Positions 1 to 4,997 of a stretch of DNA of 5,668 bases are shown in pieces. The stretch is from Acidobacteriota bacterium. Lineage in GTDB: Bacteria; Acidobacteriota; Terriglobia; Terriglobales; Acidobacteriaceae. Both the position numbers and the translations under genes were made by a program. The first letter of the stretch is position 1; each line of letters begins with the position of its first letter. The stretch covers positions 1-5,668 of the forward strand of contig QHVR01000300.1 of the NCBI GenBank assembly GCA_003223595.1, read 5' to 3'. Below the pieces are notes generated by a model. That model saw nothing but the letters and a program-made list of their open reading frames with translations, was not told the origin of the DNA and did no database searches.

Positions 1-252
1 AGCGCCCTTGGCAAAGGTCATCTTGACGACGTCCTTGTAGGTCTCGCCGGTGCAAACCAGGCCTCCGTGGGAAAAGACCGGAGTCCCGAGCGAGGTTGCC
101 TTGACCCACTTCCACTCTTCGACGATCTCAGGGTCTGCCTGGTGAATGAGTTGGCGGACTTTCGCGAGCGTCTTCCCGCGCCAGTCGCCGAGTTCGCTGA
201 TCTTGGCGTCGAGGATTGCGGAGGCAGAATTGTCCTGGGCGGGCCTTTTCAT
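1..252 (-). CDS. DUF1801 domain protein (3' end outside window)
   Basis: Open reading frame of 84 codons running off the left edge, so the C-terminus is missing. The translation starts MKRPAQDNSASAILDAKI and contains LGDWRGKTLAKVRQLI, EIVEEWKWVK and VCTGETYKDVVKMTFAKGA. These match my memory of the small DUF1801 family (YdhG-like, usually about 110-150 residues): an N-terminal helical part, then a conserved EEWKW segment and a 'sHdGiictgEtYKnvVkltFakGa' block. The family's biochemical role is not firmly established, and some members are annotated as iron-chaperone-like, so no function is assigned. The ATG at 250-252 is supported by GGAG six bases upstream. It is a separate transcription unit from the hydrolase gene, which ends 145 bases upstream on the same strand. 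Confidence 0.82.
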   Translation of the reverse strand, partial: MKRPAQDNSASAILDAKISELGDWRGKTLAKVRQLIHQADPEIVEEWKWVKATSLGTPVFSHGGLVCTGETYKDVVKMTFAKGA

Positions 253-277
253 AGATGGCTCCAACTCTCTCGCAGCT

Positions 278-307
278 AATTTAGCCGGGACGGGCATAAT
301 GCTGCAA
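278..307 (-). promoter_or_regulatory. Possible promoter of the DUF1801 gene
   Basis: On the minus strand TTGCAG (307-302) and TAAATT (283-278) are separated by 18 bases. They match the sigma-70 -35 and -10 consensus at 3/6 and 4/6 positions. The predicted start of transcription near 271 would give a leader of about 20 bases carrying the GGAG ribosome site. The rest of the 253-396 gap shows no gene. It contains a 7-bp inverted repeat TGGCTGA/TCAGCCA (316-322 and 353-359) with a 30-base loop, too open to call a terminator with confidence. Confidence 0.35.
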
Positions 308-396
308 CGTCGGCATGGCTGAATGCTTTCTTGGCTGGATCTCCGCAAATGCTCAGCCACTATCCCACGCAATCCCGTCCCACCTCGACTCGTGCC

Positions 397-1449
397 TCAG
401 TGTTTATTGGCACGCACTTCGTCGACTACTTGCTTTACTGCTATGACTATGGACTCCGGCGATTGTGACATGCCATGGTCCGCATCTACGACTACCTGTC
501 GACCACGTGTTGATAAGCGCACCAGGCTCATCTGTAATTGATGAACTTGAATCTCGTGATATTCCGCTGCTTCTTTTTCGAGGCCGGGAGGAGCCCAATA
601 CCTGCCTGCTGTGAGTACGACCAGCGGGCGATCACCTAAGCTGCCTGCGTTTTTGGCAGCGTCGTTGATATCGGGGTTACCGCCGCCTTCTCTGGGAACG
701 ATTCTGCCTTGGTCGGTTGCTGCGCAACCCTGCTCGGCGTCCGCCATGAAAGCCTTCGGCTGTGCTTCGAGCTTGGTCAGTACGCTCGCTTGGTCCGCGG
801 TGAAATCGGGCGGAGCAGGGCGCCGCTCTCGACTCGCCGCGAATCGAATTATGCCGAGTCGCGCCGCGGCCGGCAGGGCCACGCAAATCAGGTGTCTGCT
901 GCGGCCCGACATGCGATTTAGAGGGGATAACGCGTAGTCGGGTTCATGCATGTCCGGAACCGCGGAATCGATCAAGACCAGACCGGCAACGTCCGAGGGG
1001 TAATGCGCCGCATAGATGTGAACGTATTCTCCGCCGACCGAACCACCTGCCATCACATAGGGCGGCAGAATGCCCGCGCGGTGTAGCGCCTCGTGCAGAT
1101 CGCTCACGATGCTGGCGCTGGTTCGGGGAGAGGATGGCGGATCGCTCCAACCTACGCCCGCGCGGTCGTACCAGCAGGTACGAGTGAACGCTGCCATCTT
1201 GGATTGTTGCAACAGCCACGAGTAACCGGGCGAGTTGCCTCCCGGTTCAAGGATCACGGTCGGAGAACCCTGGCCAGAGCAGTAGAGATTTAGAGTGCGT
1301 CGCCCGATGTCGACGGCCCGTCCAACTCGTGGAGGCAGTTGACTGGCATCGGTGGCTCGCCCGACCTGTTCATAGGTAAAGCCCGCCAACAGGGTCAGCA
1401 GTAGCAGAGCCAGAAATATGCACGAGATTCTCTGAATCCACCTTCTCAT
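397..1449 (-). CDS. Signal-anchored alpha/beta hydrolase
   Basis: 350 residues. A basic N-terminus (MRRWIQR) and a hydrophobic run at about residues 8-24 form a signal peptide or membrane anchor, so the enzyme is probably periplasmic or membrane-tethered. The remainder is an alpha/beta hydrolase fold: first strand and oxyanion-hole loop TVILEPGGNSPG (64-75), YDRAGVGWSD (94-103), nucleophile elbow GGSVG with Ser137 (135-139), and strand VLID with Asp161, the likely acid. The likely catalytic histidine is His325 in VVDADHGMSQSPE, where many relatives read SGH rather than ADH. A long lid region (about 165-270) precedes the last strands. The substrate cannot be told; esterase- or lipase-like activity is the family expectation. 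The start is fixed by a perfect AGGAGGT (1456-1462) six bases before ATG. It is the third gene of the padR operon, 44 bases after the preceding gene. Confidence 0.88.
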   Translation of the reverse strand: MRRWIQRISCIFLALLLLTLLAGFTYEQVGRATDASQLPPRVGRAVDIGRRTLNLYCSGQGSPTVILEPGGNSPGYSWLLQQSKMAAFTRTCWYDRAGVGWSDPPSSPRTSASIVSDLHEALHRAGILPPYVMAGGSVGGEYVHIYAAHYPSDVAGLVLIDSAVPDMHEPDYALSPLNRMSGRSRHLICVALPAAARLGIIRFAASRERRPAPPDFTADQASVLTKLEAQPKAFMADAEQGCAATDQGRIVPREGGGNPDINDAAKNAGSLGDRPLVVLTAGRYWAPPGLEKEAAEYHEIQVHQLQMSLVRLSTRGRQVVVDADHGMSQSPESIVIAVKQVVDEVRANKH

Positions 1450-1465
1450 TGCCTGACCTCCTCGT

Positions 1466-1492
1466 AAAAAATGGCCGACTCAGAGCTTCGGC
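1466..1492 (-). terminator. Attenuator-like hairpin with U-tract inside the padR operon
   Basis: On the minus strand GCCGA (1492-1488) pairs with TCGGC (1478-1474) around a 9-base loop, followed by CA and six T residues (1471-1466). It starts one base after the stop codon of the 89-residue gene and ends before the ribosome site of the hydrolase. The stem is only 5 bp, so it would be a partial terminator at best. A ribosome finishing the upstream gene would cover it, which could tie hydrolase transcription to translation of the upstream gene. Confidence 0.4.
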
Positions 1493-1493
1493 A

Positions 1494-1763
1494 TCACGGA
1501 GAGCGTATAGGCCAGTTGAACAAGAAGCTTCCGAATCCGATCAGGAGGTACACCACCGCGCCGATACCGCCTAGCAACCACTTCCACATTCCTGAGCGCA
1601 TGAGCCATTGCCGCAGCAGAGAGATGGCGGCGTCATACACAAGCGCTGCGCCTGATGTGTCGGTGGATTCGTCGTATATCCAAAGAAGTTCATCCTCGAA
1701 GCGCAGGCGAAAGGCGGGTGGATGCAAGCAAATCAGTGAGCGATAGATGGCGCGGGTCATCAT
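1494..1763 (-). CDS. Small single-pass membrane protein with permease-prefix-like N-terminus
   Basis: 89 residues. The head IYRSLICLHPPAFRLRFEDELLWIYDE (6-32) has the 'hyR.ll.l.P..FR.rF..Eml..f' pattern found at the N-terminus of acidobacterial duplicated orphan permeases (ADOP) and of small membrane proteins beside PadR regulators. Residues about 62-82 (WLLGGIGAVVYLLIGFGSFLF) form one transmembrane helix, leaving a short tail. The FtsX/MacB permease domains that normally follow this prefix are absent, so it is either a stand-alone membrane partner or a remnant of a larger permease. The start ATG overlaps the padR stop as ATGA (1760-1763), which indicates translational coupling; a second ATG follows at once. 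Function unknown. It could be a membrane anchor or sensor acting with PadR, but nothing in the sequence proves this. Confidence 0.75.
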   Translation of the reverse strand: MMTRAIYRSLICLHPPAFRLRFEDELLWIYDESTDTSGAALVYDAAISLLRQWLMRSGMWKWLLGGIGAVVYLLIGFGSFLFNWPIRSP

Positions 1764-2110
1764 GCCCTCTCGGGACCGATATGGAGATGCAACTTCGCTT
1801 CGCGGACCACGCCTTCGAGTCTCGCGATCTCGGTGGAAAGGAGTCCGCGACCAAAGCGGGACAGGCGATAGTAGCGGCGCCTGGGATCGTCATCGGGAGA
1901 GCGTGGCGAGCGCTCTTCCACGATGCCCTGCGCGAGCAGTTTTTGAAGATTGTCGTACAACGTGCCGGGACCCAATTTGTAACGGCCGTCCGACTGGCGG
2001 GCCACCTCCCGCATGATGCCGTATCCGTGACGATCTTCGCTGGCCAGCGCGAGCAGGATATGCAGGGCGGCGGCGGACAAAGGGAGGAATTGGTCGAAAT
2101 CCTGCTTCAT
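1760..2110 (-). CDS. PadR family transcriptional regulator
   Basis: 116 residues, the usual length of the short PadR subfamily common in Acidobacteria. Winged-helix signature: LSAAALHILLALASEDRHGYGIMREVARQ (11-39), recognition region YKLGPGTLYDNLQKLLAQGIVEE (44-66), and wing RRRYYRLSRFGRGLLSTEIARLE (77-99). The short C-terminal helix (about 92-107) should form the dimer interface. PadR proteins are cytoplasmic DNA-binding repressors, often controlling their own operon and released by small phenolic or lipophilic ligands; no ligand can be predicted here. It is the first gene of an operon with the 89-residue membrane protein (4-base overlap) and the alpha/beta hydrolase, so these are the likely regulated genes. 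The ATG at 2108-2110 has no Shine-Dalgarno sequence and lies 11 bases from a strong -10 box. Confidence 0.92.
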   Translation of the reverse strand: MKQDFDQFLPLSAAALHILLALASEDRHGYGIMREVARQSDGRYKLGPGTLYDNLQKLLAQGIVEERSPRSPDDDPRRRYYRLSRFGRGLLSTEIARLEGVVREAKLHLHIGPERA

Positions 2111-2121
2111 AGTCGGAAGTC

Positions 2122-2150
2122 GTTATATCGGAATCCGAGTATAGAGTCAA
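2122..2150 (-). promoter_or_regulatory. Sigma-70-type promoter of padR with palindrome in the spacer
   Basis: On the minus strand TTGACT (2150-2145) and TATAAC (2127-2122) are separated by exactly 17 bases, matching the consensus at 5/6 and 5/6. The -10 box ends 11 bases before the padR ATG, so the leader should be only a few bases long. The spacer holds TATA-C-TCGGA-T-TCCGA-TATA (2143-2124), a nearly perfect palindrome reaching into the -10 box and well placed for a PadR dimer to block polymerase. TTCCGA recurs at 2118-2113, just before the start codon. Confidence 0.75.
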
Positions 2151-2163
2151 GCATGATCGCCGG

Positions 2164-2182
2164 TTCACCGGCTTTTGGTGAA
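2164..2182. repeat. Inverted repeat upstream of the padR promoter
   Basis: TTCACC (2164-2169) and GGTGAA (2177-2182) form a perfect 6-bp inverted repeat with a 7-base spacer, about 14 bases upstream of the padR -35 box. It overlaps a second, tighter one, GCCGG-TTCA-CCGGC (2159-2172), which is followed by TTTT on the plus strand. It could be a second operator or simply a cruciform. No gene ends here, so a terminator role is unlikely. Confidence 0.4.
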
Positions 2183-2252
2183 TGTAGTGGAGTTTCTCTA
2201 GGAAGGGCGCATGCTTGCGAATGTTGGTCGTAGCAGCGCTTCTGCCAGAAAA

Positions 2253-2325
2253 AGGGGCTAAAGCCCGCAGATTTGTTCGCCCGTCATGGCACGGCTGAAG
2301 CCGTGCCCTACACAAGACACGTTCC
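2253..2325. repeat. REP-like two-hairpin intergenic element
   Basis: Two palindromes lie 21 bases apart. The first is GGGC-TAAA-GCCC (2255-2266). The second is GGCACGGC-TGAA-GCCGTGCC (2288-2307), a perfect 8-bp stem with a TGAA loop, followed by CTACACAAGACACG. I recall 'GGGGCTAAAGCCC ... GGCACGGCTGAAGCCGTGCCCT' as a theme repeated between genes in acidobacterial genomes; this is memory, not a search. Only one copy is in the window. The element separates the divergently transcribed padR operon and the plus-strand coiled-coil gene. The outer limits are estimates. Confidence 0.65.
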
Positions 2326-2346
2326 AATCGAGCTTGAATGGGCCGT

Positions 2347-2376
2347 CTGACGCGGAAGCTTTCGGAATGCTATTCT
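2347..2376 (+). promoter_or_regulatory. Probable promoter of the coiled-coil gene
   Basis: CTGACG (2347-2352) and TATTCT (2371-2376) are 18 bases apart. The -10 box ends 7 bases before the ATG at 2384, so transcription would start at or next to the start codon. No Shine-Dalgarno sequence is present between them, consistent with a leaderless mRNA. The -35 match is weak. Confidence 0.45.
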
Positions 2377-2383
2377 TAAACCT

Positions 2384-2614
2384 ATGGAGCATCTCGAGGT
2401 TCTTCGCGAAAAGATTGCCGGGCTTCGGTCCGAAATTGCGCAGCTTCAAGAATTGAACGAGCGGTATCGACGGGAACGGGGACAAGATGCGTCAGCGCAT
2501 GTTGCTCACGGGCAACGGCAAGAACGGCTGCTGGAGATCCAGCAAGAACTCACGCTACTGGCTCGTCTTGGCGGTCGAGTTCATTCGGTTGAGCAGATGA
2601 AGGAACAGCATTGA
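2384..2614 (+). CDS. Small coiled-coil (helical hairpin) protein of unknown function
   Basis: 76 residues, the only plus-strand gene in the window. Residues 4-28 carry an almost ideal 3-4 heptad: Leu4, Leu7, Ile11, Leu14, Ile18, Leu21, Asn25, Tyr28. A short linker rich in Gly, Ala and His (33-43) leads to a second helix (about 44-62, with Leu49, Ile52, Leu56, Leu59). The two helices should fold back as an antiparallel hairpin or assemble as a dimer. It is strongly charged, with no signal peptide or membrane segment, so cytoplasmic. I associate similar short proteins ending in VHSVEQMKE with Acidobacteria, without known function. It stands alone, divergent from padR and convergent with the decayed reductase gene. 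Even codon use and the unbroken heptad argue that it is real. Confidence 0.72.
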   Translation: MEHLEVLREKIAGLRSEIAQLQELNERYRRERGQDASAHVAHGQRQERLLEIQQELTLLARLGGRVHSVEQMKEQH

Positions 2615-2643
2615 AGAAAGTTTCCTAAATCTGCGCATCGCTT

Positions 2644-2982
2644 TCACGCCGCCAGGGCGGCGTAGGAGAGTTCGACGAAGCCGTTCTTATAGGCGATTAC
2701 ATTCTTTAAGTTCCACCTCTTGTCCTTCTGGGAGCCGTCGAACAGGCGCAGGCCTTCGCCTAACAGGACGGGAGCAATCGTTAACCTGATTTCGTCCACG
2801 TGTTGAGATCGCCGGAATAGAACTCGATGCTCTTCCTTGTGCTCGCCTGCCCAATTTTCTGGTGGTGACCACTACGACTGGGGTATCGCCGTAGGGCCAG
2901 CCCAGTTCCAGCGCGTGTTCGTAGCCGTGCGGGAACCGAGAACATAGCAGTCTATGGATTTGACGAAGGTCGCAACTTCTTC
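2644..2982 (-). pseudogene. Decayed RibD-C/dihydrofolate-reductase-like gene
   Basis: Fragments of one protein are spread over three frames on the minus strand. EEVATFVKSIDCYVLGSRT reads from 2982. After a frame break near 2922-2928 comes YEHALELGWPYGDTPVVV and TTRKLGRR. After another near 2835-2845 comes KSIEFYSGDLN, and after a junction near 2799-2804 comes VDEIRLTIAPVLLGEGLRLF, with the remainder reading to TGA at 2644-2646. These blocks match the RibD C-terminal/DHFR-like superfamily (usually about 170-200 residues): 'DtyVlGRkTYE', 'wPYgd.PvvVlt' and 'vDEi.LtiaPVLLGeGlrLF'. The segment normally lying between the last two blocks, including the glycine-rich cofactor-binding stretch, is missing, and no N-terminus is recognisable. 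The product would be non-functional. Sequencing error could explain single frame breaks but not the missing segment. Confidence 0.75.
2646..2663. terminator. GC-rich hairpin between convergent gene ends
   Basis: ACGCCGC (2646-2652) and GCGGCGT (2657-2663) form a 7-bp stem with a CAGG loop. It lies 32 bases beyond the stop of the plus-strand coiled-coil gene and overlaps the last codons of the decayed minus-strand gene. There is no U-tract on either side, so it is not a standard intrinsic terminator. It may still pause polymerase or protect 3' ends in both directions. Confidence 0.35.
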
Positions 2983-3037
2983 CGGTCTTGATGTAGTGGA
3001 ACTCCAGGGCGAGTGCGCGACCAGCCGGGCACGCCCC

Positions 3038-3595
3038 TTACTTCTTGACTGCTTTGAAGGTCATCTCCCGCGCGGCACTTCCGGTTCGCTTTTTCCATTC
3101 CGCGAACAACGTAGCGTAGTTTTTGGTGATGTAATCTTCGTGACGCGCCCCGAGTTTCTTCGCCGTAGCATCGATCCACCGAGGCTTTCCTTCGATTTCG
3201 CAAAAATTCCCGATCGGCGTTTCATCCACCACTACGTTGCCTTTGCCATCACTCCACTCCGCGCGGAATTTTTCATAGCGGAAGGATGGCGAATAGCCCA
3301 GGGCCTGCAGGATCTCGTGCATGGACTTGCCGTCTTCCACACCCGTCTCCAACTCCTCGCGGCTGCTGTGGCGTTCTCGTTTCGAGCCACTCTTGTGGGT
3401 CAGTTTCCAGTCAGATCCGTACTGCCGAAGCCGCAGCAGTTCTTTGCGACTGCGTAAAACCGCGCCGGGCAGATCGTAAAGCGTATTCATTTCACGAGTG
3501 CGCCGCGTCTCCAGACGAAATCCGGCGCTCCGCAGCTTGCGAGTCAGGGCCTGAACTTTATCTACCGGAAACTTGATCTCGACTTCCTGTGCCAT
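3038..3595 (-). CDS. CYTH domain protein (class IV adenylate cyclase/CyaB-like)
   Basis: 185 residues, typical of the CyaB/class IV adenylate cyclase branch of the CYTH superfamily (triphosphate tunnel metalloenzymes). The hallmark ExExK is at residues 4-8 (EVEIK). Further tunnel-lining positions follow as expected: ELLRLRQY (52-59), WKLTHKSG (63-70), REELET (79-84), RYEKFRAEW (106-114), and VVVDETPIGNFCEIEG (121-136), whose acidic residues bind the divalent metal. Known members cleave or cyclise triphosphate compounds (ATP to cAMP, thiamine triphosphate, inorganic triphosphate). The sequence alone does not decide which, so only the fold and metal-triphosphate chemistry are assigned. Cytoplasmic. 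The ATG at 3593-3595 places ExExK at the very N-terminus, as in the family, so the start is secure. It has no Shine-Dalgarno site; a -10-like TAAAAT ends 6 bases upstream. It follows the MFS gene by 69 bases. Confidence 0.88.
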   Translation of the reverse strand: MAQEVEIKFPVDKVQALTRKLRSAGFRLETRRTREMNTLYDLPGAVLRSRKELLRLRQYGSDWKLTHKSGSKRERHSSREELETGVEDGKSMHEILQALGYSPSFRYEKFRAEWSDGKGNVVVDETPIGNFCEIEGKPRWIDATAKKLGARHEDYITKNYATLFAEWKKRTGSAAREMTFKAVKK

Positions 3596-3601
3596 GCCGA
3601 T

Positions 3602-3607
3602 ATTTTA
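3602..3607 (-). promoter_or_regulatory. -10-like box directly before the CYTH gene
   Basis: On the minus strand TAAAAT (3607-3602) is followed by ATCGGC and then the ATG. This spacing would put the first transcribed base at or beside the start codon. No convincing -35 hexamer is found at 16-18 bases, so the call rests on the -10 box and the lack of a ribosome site. Confidence 0.35.
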
Positions 3608-3628
3608 TTACGGGCGCGCAGATGCCCA

Positions 3629-3656
3629 TGTGTCCTTGTCGCATAAGCGGGACACA
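3629..3656 (-). terminator. Hairpin after the MFS gene, without U-tract
   Basis: TGTGTCC (3629-3635) and GGACACA (3650-3656) are a perfect 7-bp inverted repeat. Inside it CGC-ATAA-GCG (3640-3649) adds 3 bp, leaving a 4-base bulge (TTGT). It begins 8 bases past the MFS stop codon on the minus strand. There is no run of T after it, so it is at most a pause or mRNA-end-protecting structure between the MFS and CYTH genes. Confidence 0.4.
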
Positions 3657-3664
3657 CAAGCAGG

Positions 3665-4966
3665 TTATTGCGAGAGCTCGGCGTTCGAAGACCACTCCAC
3701 AGGTTCAATCCGGCCCACAATAAATACCCAGCTAAGCGCCCCAATCCAGGCCATGACGGCCGTGATGAAGAAAGCCCAGGAGAAATGTCCCGTGCGATCA
3801 AGCAGGAATCCGGTAAGCCATGGCGCAACGGCCCCGGCAAAATTTCCCACAAAGTTCTGGATGCCCGTCCAGCGCCCCACCATTTCCCGTCCCGCCAAGG
3901 TTTGCGTCATGGCCCAGATGTTGCACGTCGCCATCCCCAGGAAGATCGCCGTCGCGGCCAGCGTCCATAGAAACACGCGACTGGGCGCGATTGCCGTGAT
4001 TGCCAGGAAGAGTCCCATCCCGGTGTATCCCGCAGTTGCCAAGGTTTTGCGCACGATGGTGGGAGACGTTCCGCCGTTCACCCAAATATCCGACAGCTTT
4101 CCGAACCCCGCACACGCAGCCGCGTAGAGCAGGTAAACCAAACCTCCTGCGCGGGCCATCTCGCGCATGGATAGGCCTCGCTCTCGAGTGAGGTAGAAGG
4201 GAAGCCACGTCACGAGCAGGTACGAGGTGTAGTTGAAACTGAACAGGCAAATGCACGTGCCCCACGCGGAGCGCTGGCGCAATATCGCGAGAATGCCTGA
4301 TATTCCCAGGCCATTAGTGGATTTCGCCTGACCCGTGGGGCGGCGGGGCATCCATATCCACCATGGCACCAGCCAGAGCAACCCGATCGCTCCGAGAGCG
4401 ATGAAGAATGGCCGCCATCCAAAACGTCCAATGACGTTGCCCCCGATCCACATTCCGAGCGCCGGGCCCAGAGCCAGTCCGGTCATCACAATGGCATTGG
4501 CAAATCCCCGCTGTCTCTCCTGGAAATGGCTGCCTATAATTTTGCCGTATGAAGGAAAGGCAATCGACTCGCCCACTCCGAGCACCACGCGCGCTATCAA
4601 CAGGGCTGCGAACCCATGCAACAGTCCTGTAACCGCGGTCGAAGCCGACCAGACAAAGAATCCCAACGCGAAAACCCACTTCACGTCGAAGCGGTCGACC
4701 AGCCACCCGGCAGGAATCTGCAATAACCCGTACGTGTAAAAGAAGGCCGATAGCAACGTGCCCAGCTGCGTTCCGCTGATCCCAAGTTCATCTTTAATCA
4801 GCGGCGCGGCAATCGAGAGATTGCTGCGGTCGATGTAGTTGATGAGAACGGAAAGCGCCATGAGGAACAGCACGCGGTTCATGGCGGAATTGTGGTTGGC
4901 GGACGGCGACATGGCGTCTTCCGTCTGGATCGCTCCGACCGCCCCATTCGCCGGAAGGCTCACCAT
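3665..4966 (-). CDS. MFS transporter, anion:cation symporter (ACS)-like
   Basis: 433 residues from the chosen ATG, with about 12 transmembrane segments, the normal size for the major facilitator superfamily. Signature elements: NYIDRSNLSIAAP in helix 1 (43-55), the motif-A loop GWLVDRFDVKW (87-97), RVVLGVGESIAFPS (126-139) and GWRPFF near helix 6. A hydrophilic central loop (MPRRPTGQAKSTNG) separates the two halves. The DRxN motif and the GES..FPS stretch fit the ACS family, whose members import organic anions such as hexuronates, glucarate or galactonate with protons; the substrate here is not determinable. The start is uncertain: the frame opens from TTG at 4981, but ATG at 4966 is preferred because a TACAAT box covers the TTG. 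ATG at 4912 has GGAAG five bases upstream and is a serious alternative; ATG at 4882 is just before helix 1. Confidence 0.9.
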   Translation of the reverse strand: MVSLPANGAVGAIQTEDAMSPSANHNSAMNRVLFLMALSVLINYIDRSNLSIAAPLIKDELGISGTQLGTLLSAFFYTYGLLQIPAGWLVDRFDVKWVFALGFFVWSASTAVTGLLHGFAALLIARVVLGVGESIAFPSYGKIIGSHFQERQRGFANAIVMTGLALGPALGMWIGGNVIGRFGWRPFFIALGAIGLLWLVPWWIWMPRRPTGQAKSTNGLGISGILAILRQRSAWGTCICLFSFNYTSYLLVTWLPFYLTRERGLSMREMARAGGLVYLLYAAACAGFGKLSDIWVNGGTSPTIVRKTLATAGYTGMGLFLAITAIAPSRVFLWTLAATAIFLGMATCNIWAMTQTLAGREMVGRWTGIQNFVGNFAGAVAPWLTGFLLDRTGHFSWAFFITAVMAWIGALSWVFIVGRIEPVEWSSNAELSQ

Positions 4967-4980
4967 GGCAAAACCGCCCA

Positions 4981-4986
4981 ATTGTA
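4981..4986 (-). promoter_or_regulatory. -10-like box of the MFS gene
   Basis: TACAAT (4986-4981, minus strand) matches the -10 consensus at 5/6. Seventeen bases upstream lies TTACCC, a weak -35. Transcription would begin near 4975, giving either a leader of about 9 bases to ATG 4966 or about 63 bases to ATG 4912. The possible -35 lies inside the left arm of the AT-rich inverted repeat, so that repeat may influence this promoter. Confidence 0.4.
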
Positions 4987-4997
4987 CACTCGGAGAA

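Noticed and set aside
2159..2176. GCCGG-TTCA-CCGGC followed by TTTT as a plus-strand intrinsic terminator
   Set aside because: No plus-strand gene ends upstream and the U-tract is only four bases; more likely part of the upstream regulatory repeats of padR.
1655..2233. 192-codon plus-strand frame over the padR region
   Set aside because: It is antisense to padR and the membrane-stub gene, whose products match known patterns; its own translation shows no recognisable domain.
1890..2327. 145-codon minus-strand frame crossing padR and its promoter
   Set aside because: Out of frame with padR and running through the promoter and REP-like element; no domain seen.
2687..2872. 61-codon minus-strand frame in the decayed reductase region
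   Set aside because: Only its first part (TTRKLGRR) is in the ancestral frame; the rest is out-of-frame reading of the pseudogene.
3573..4127. 184-codon plus-strand frame opposite the MFS gene
   Set aside because: Antisense shadow of a clear transporter gene, with no family resemblance.
4979..4981. TTG as start of the MFS gene
   Set aside because: It overlaps a TACAAT -10-like box and has no ribosome site; ATG at 4966 or 4912 fits better.
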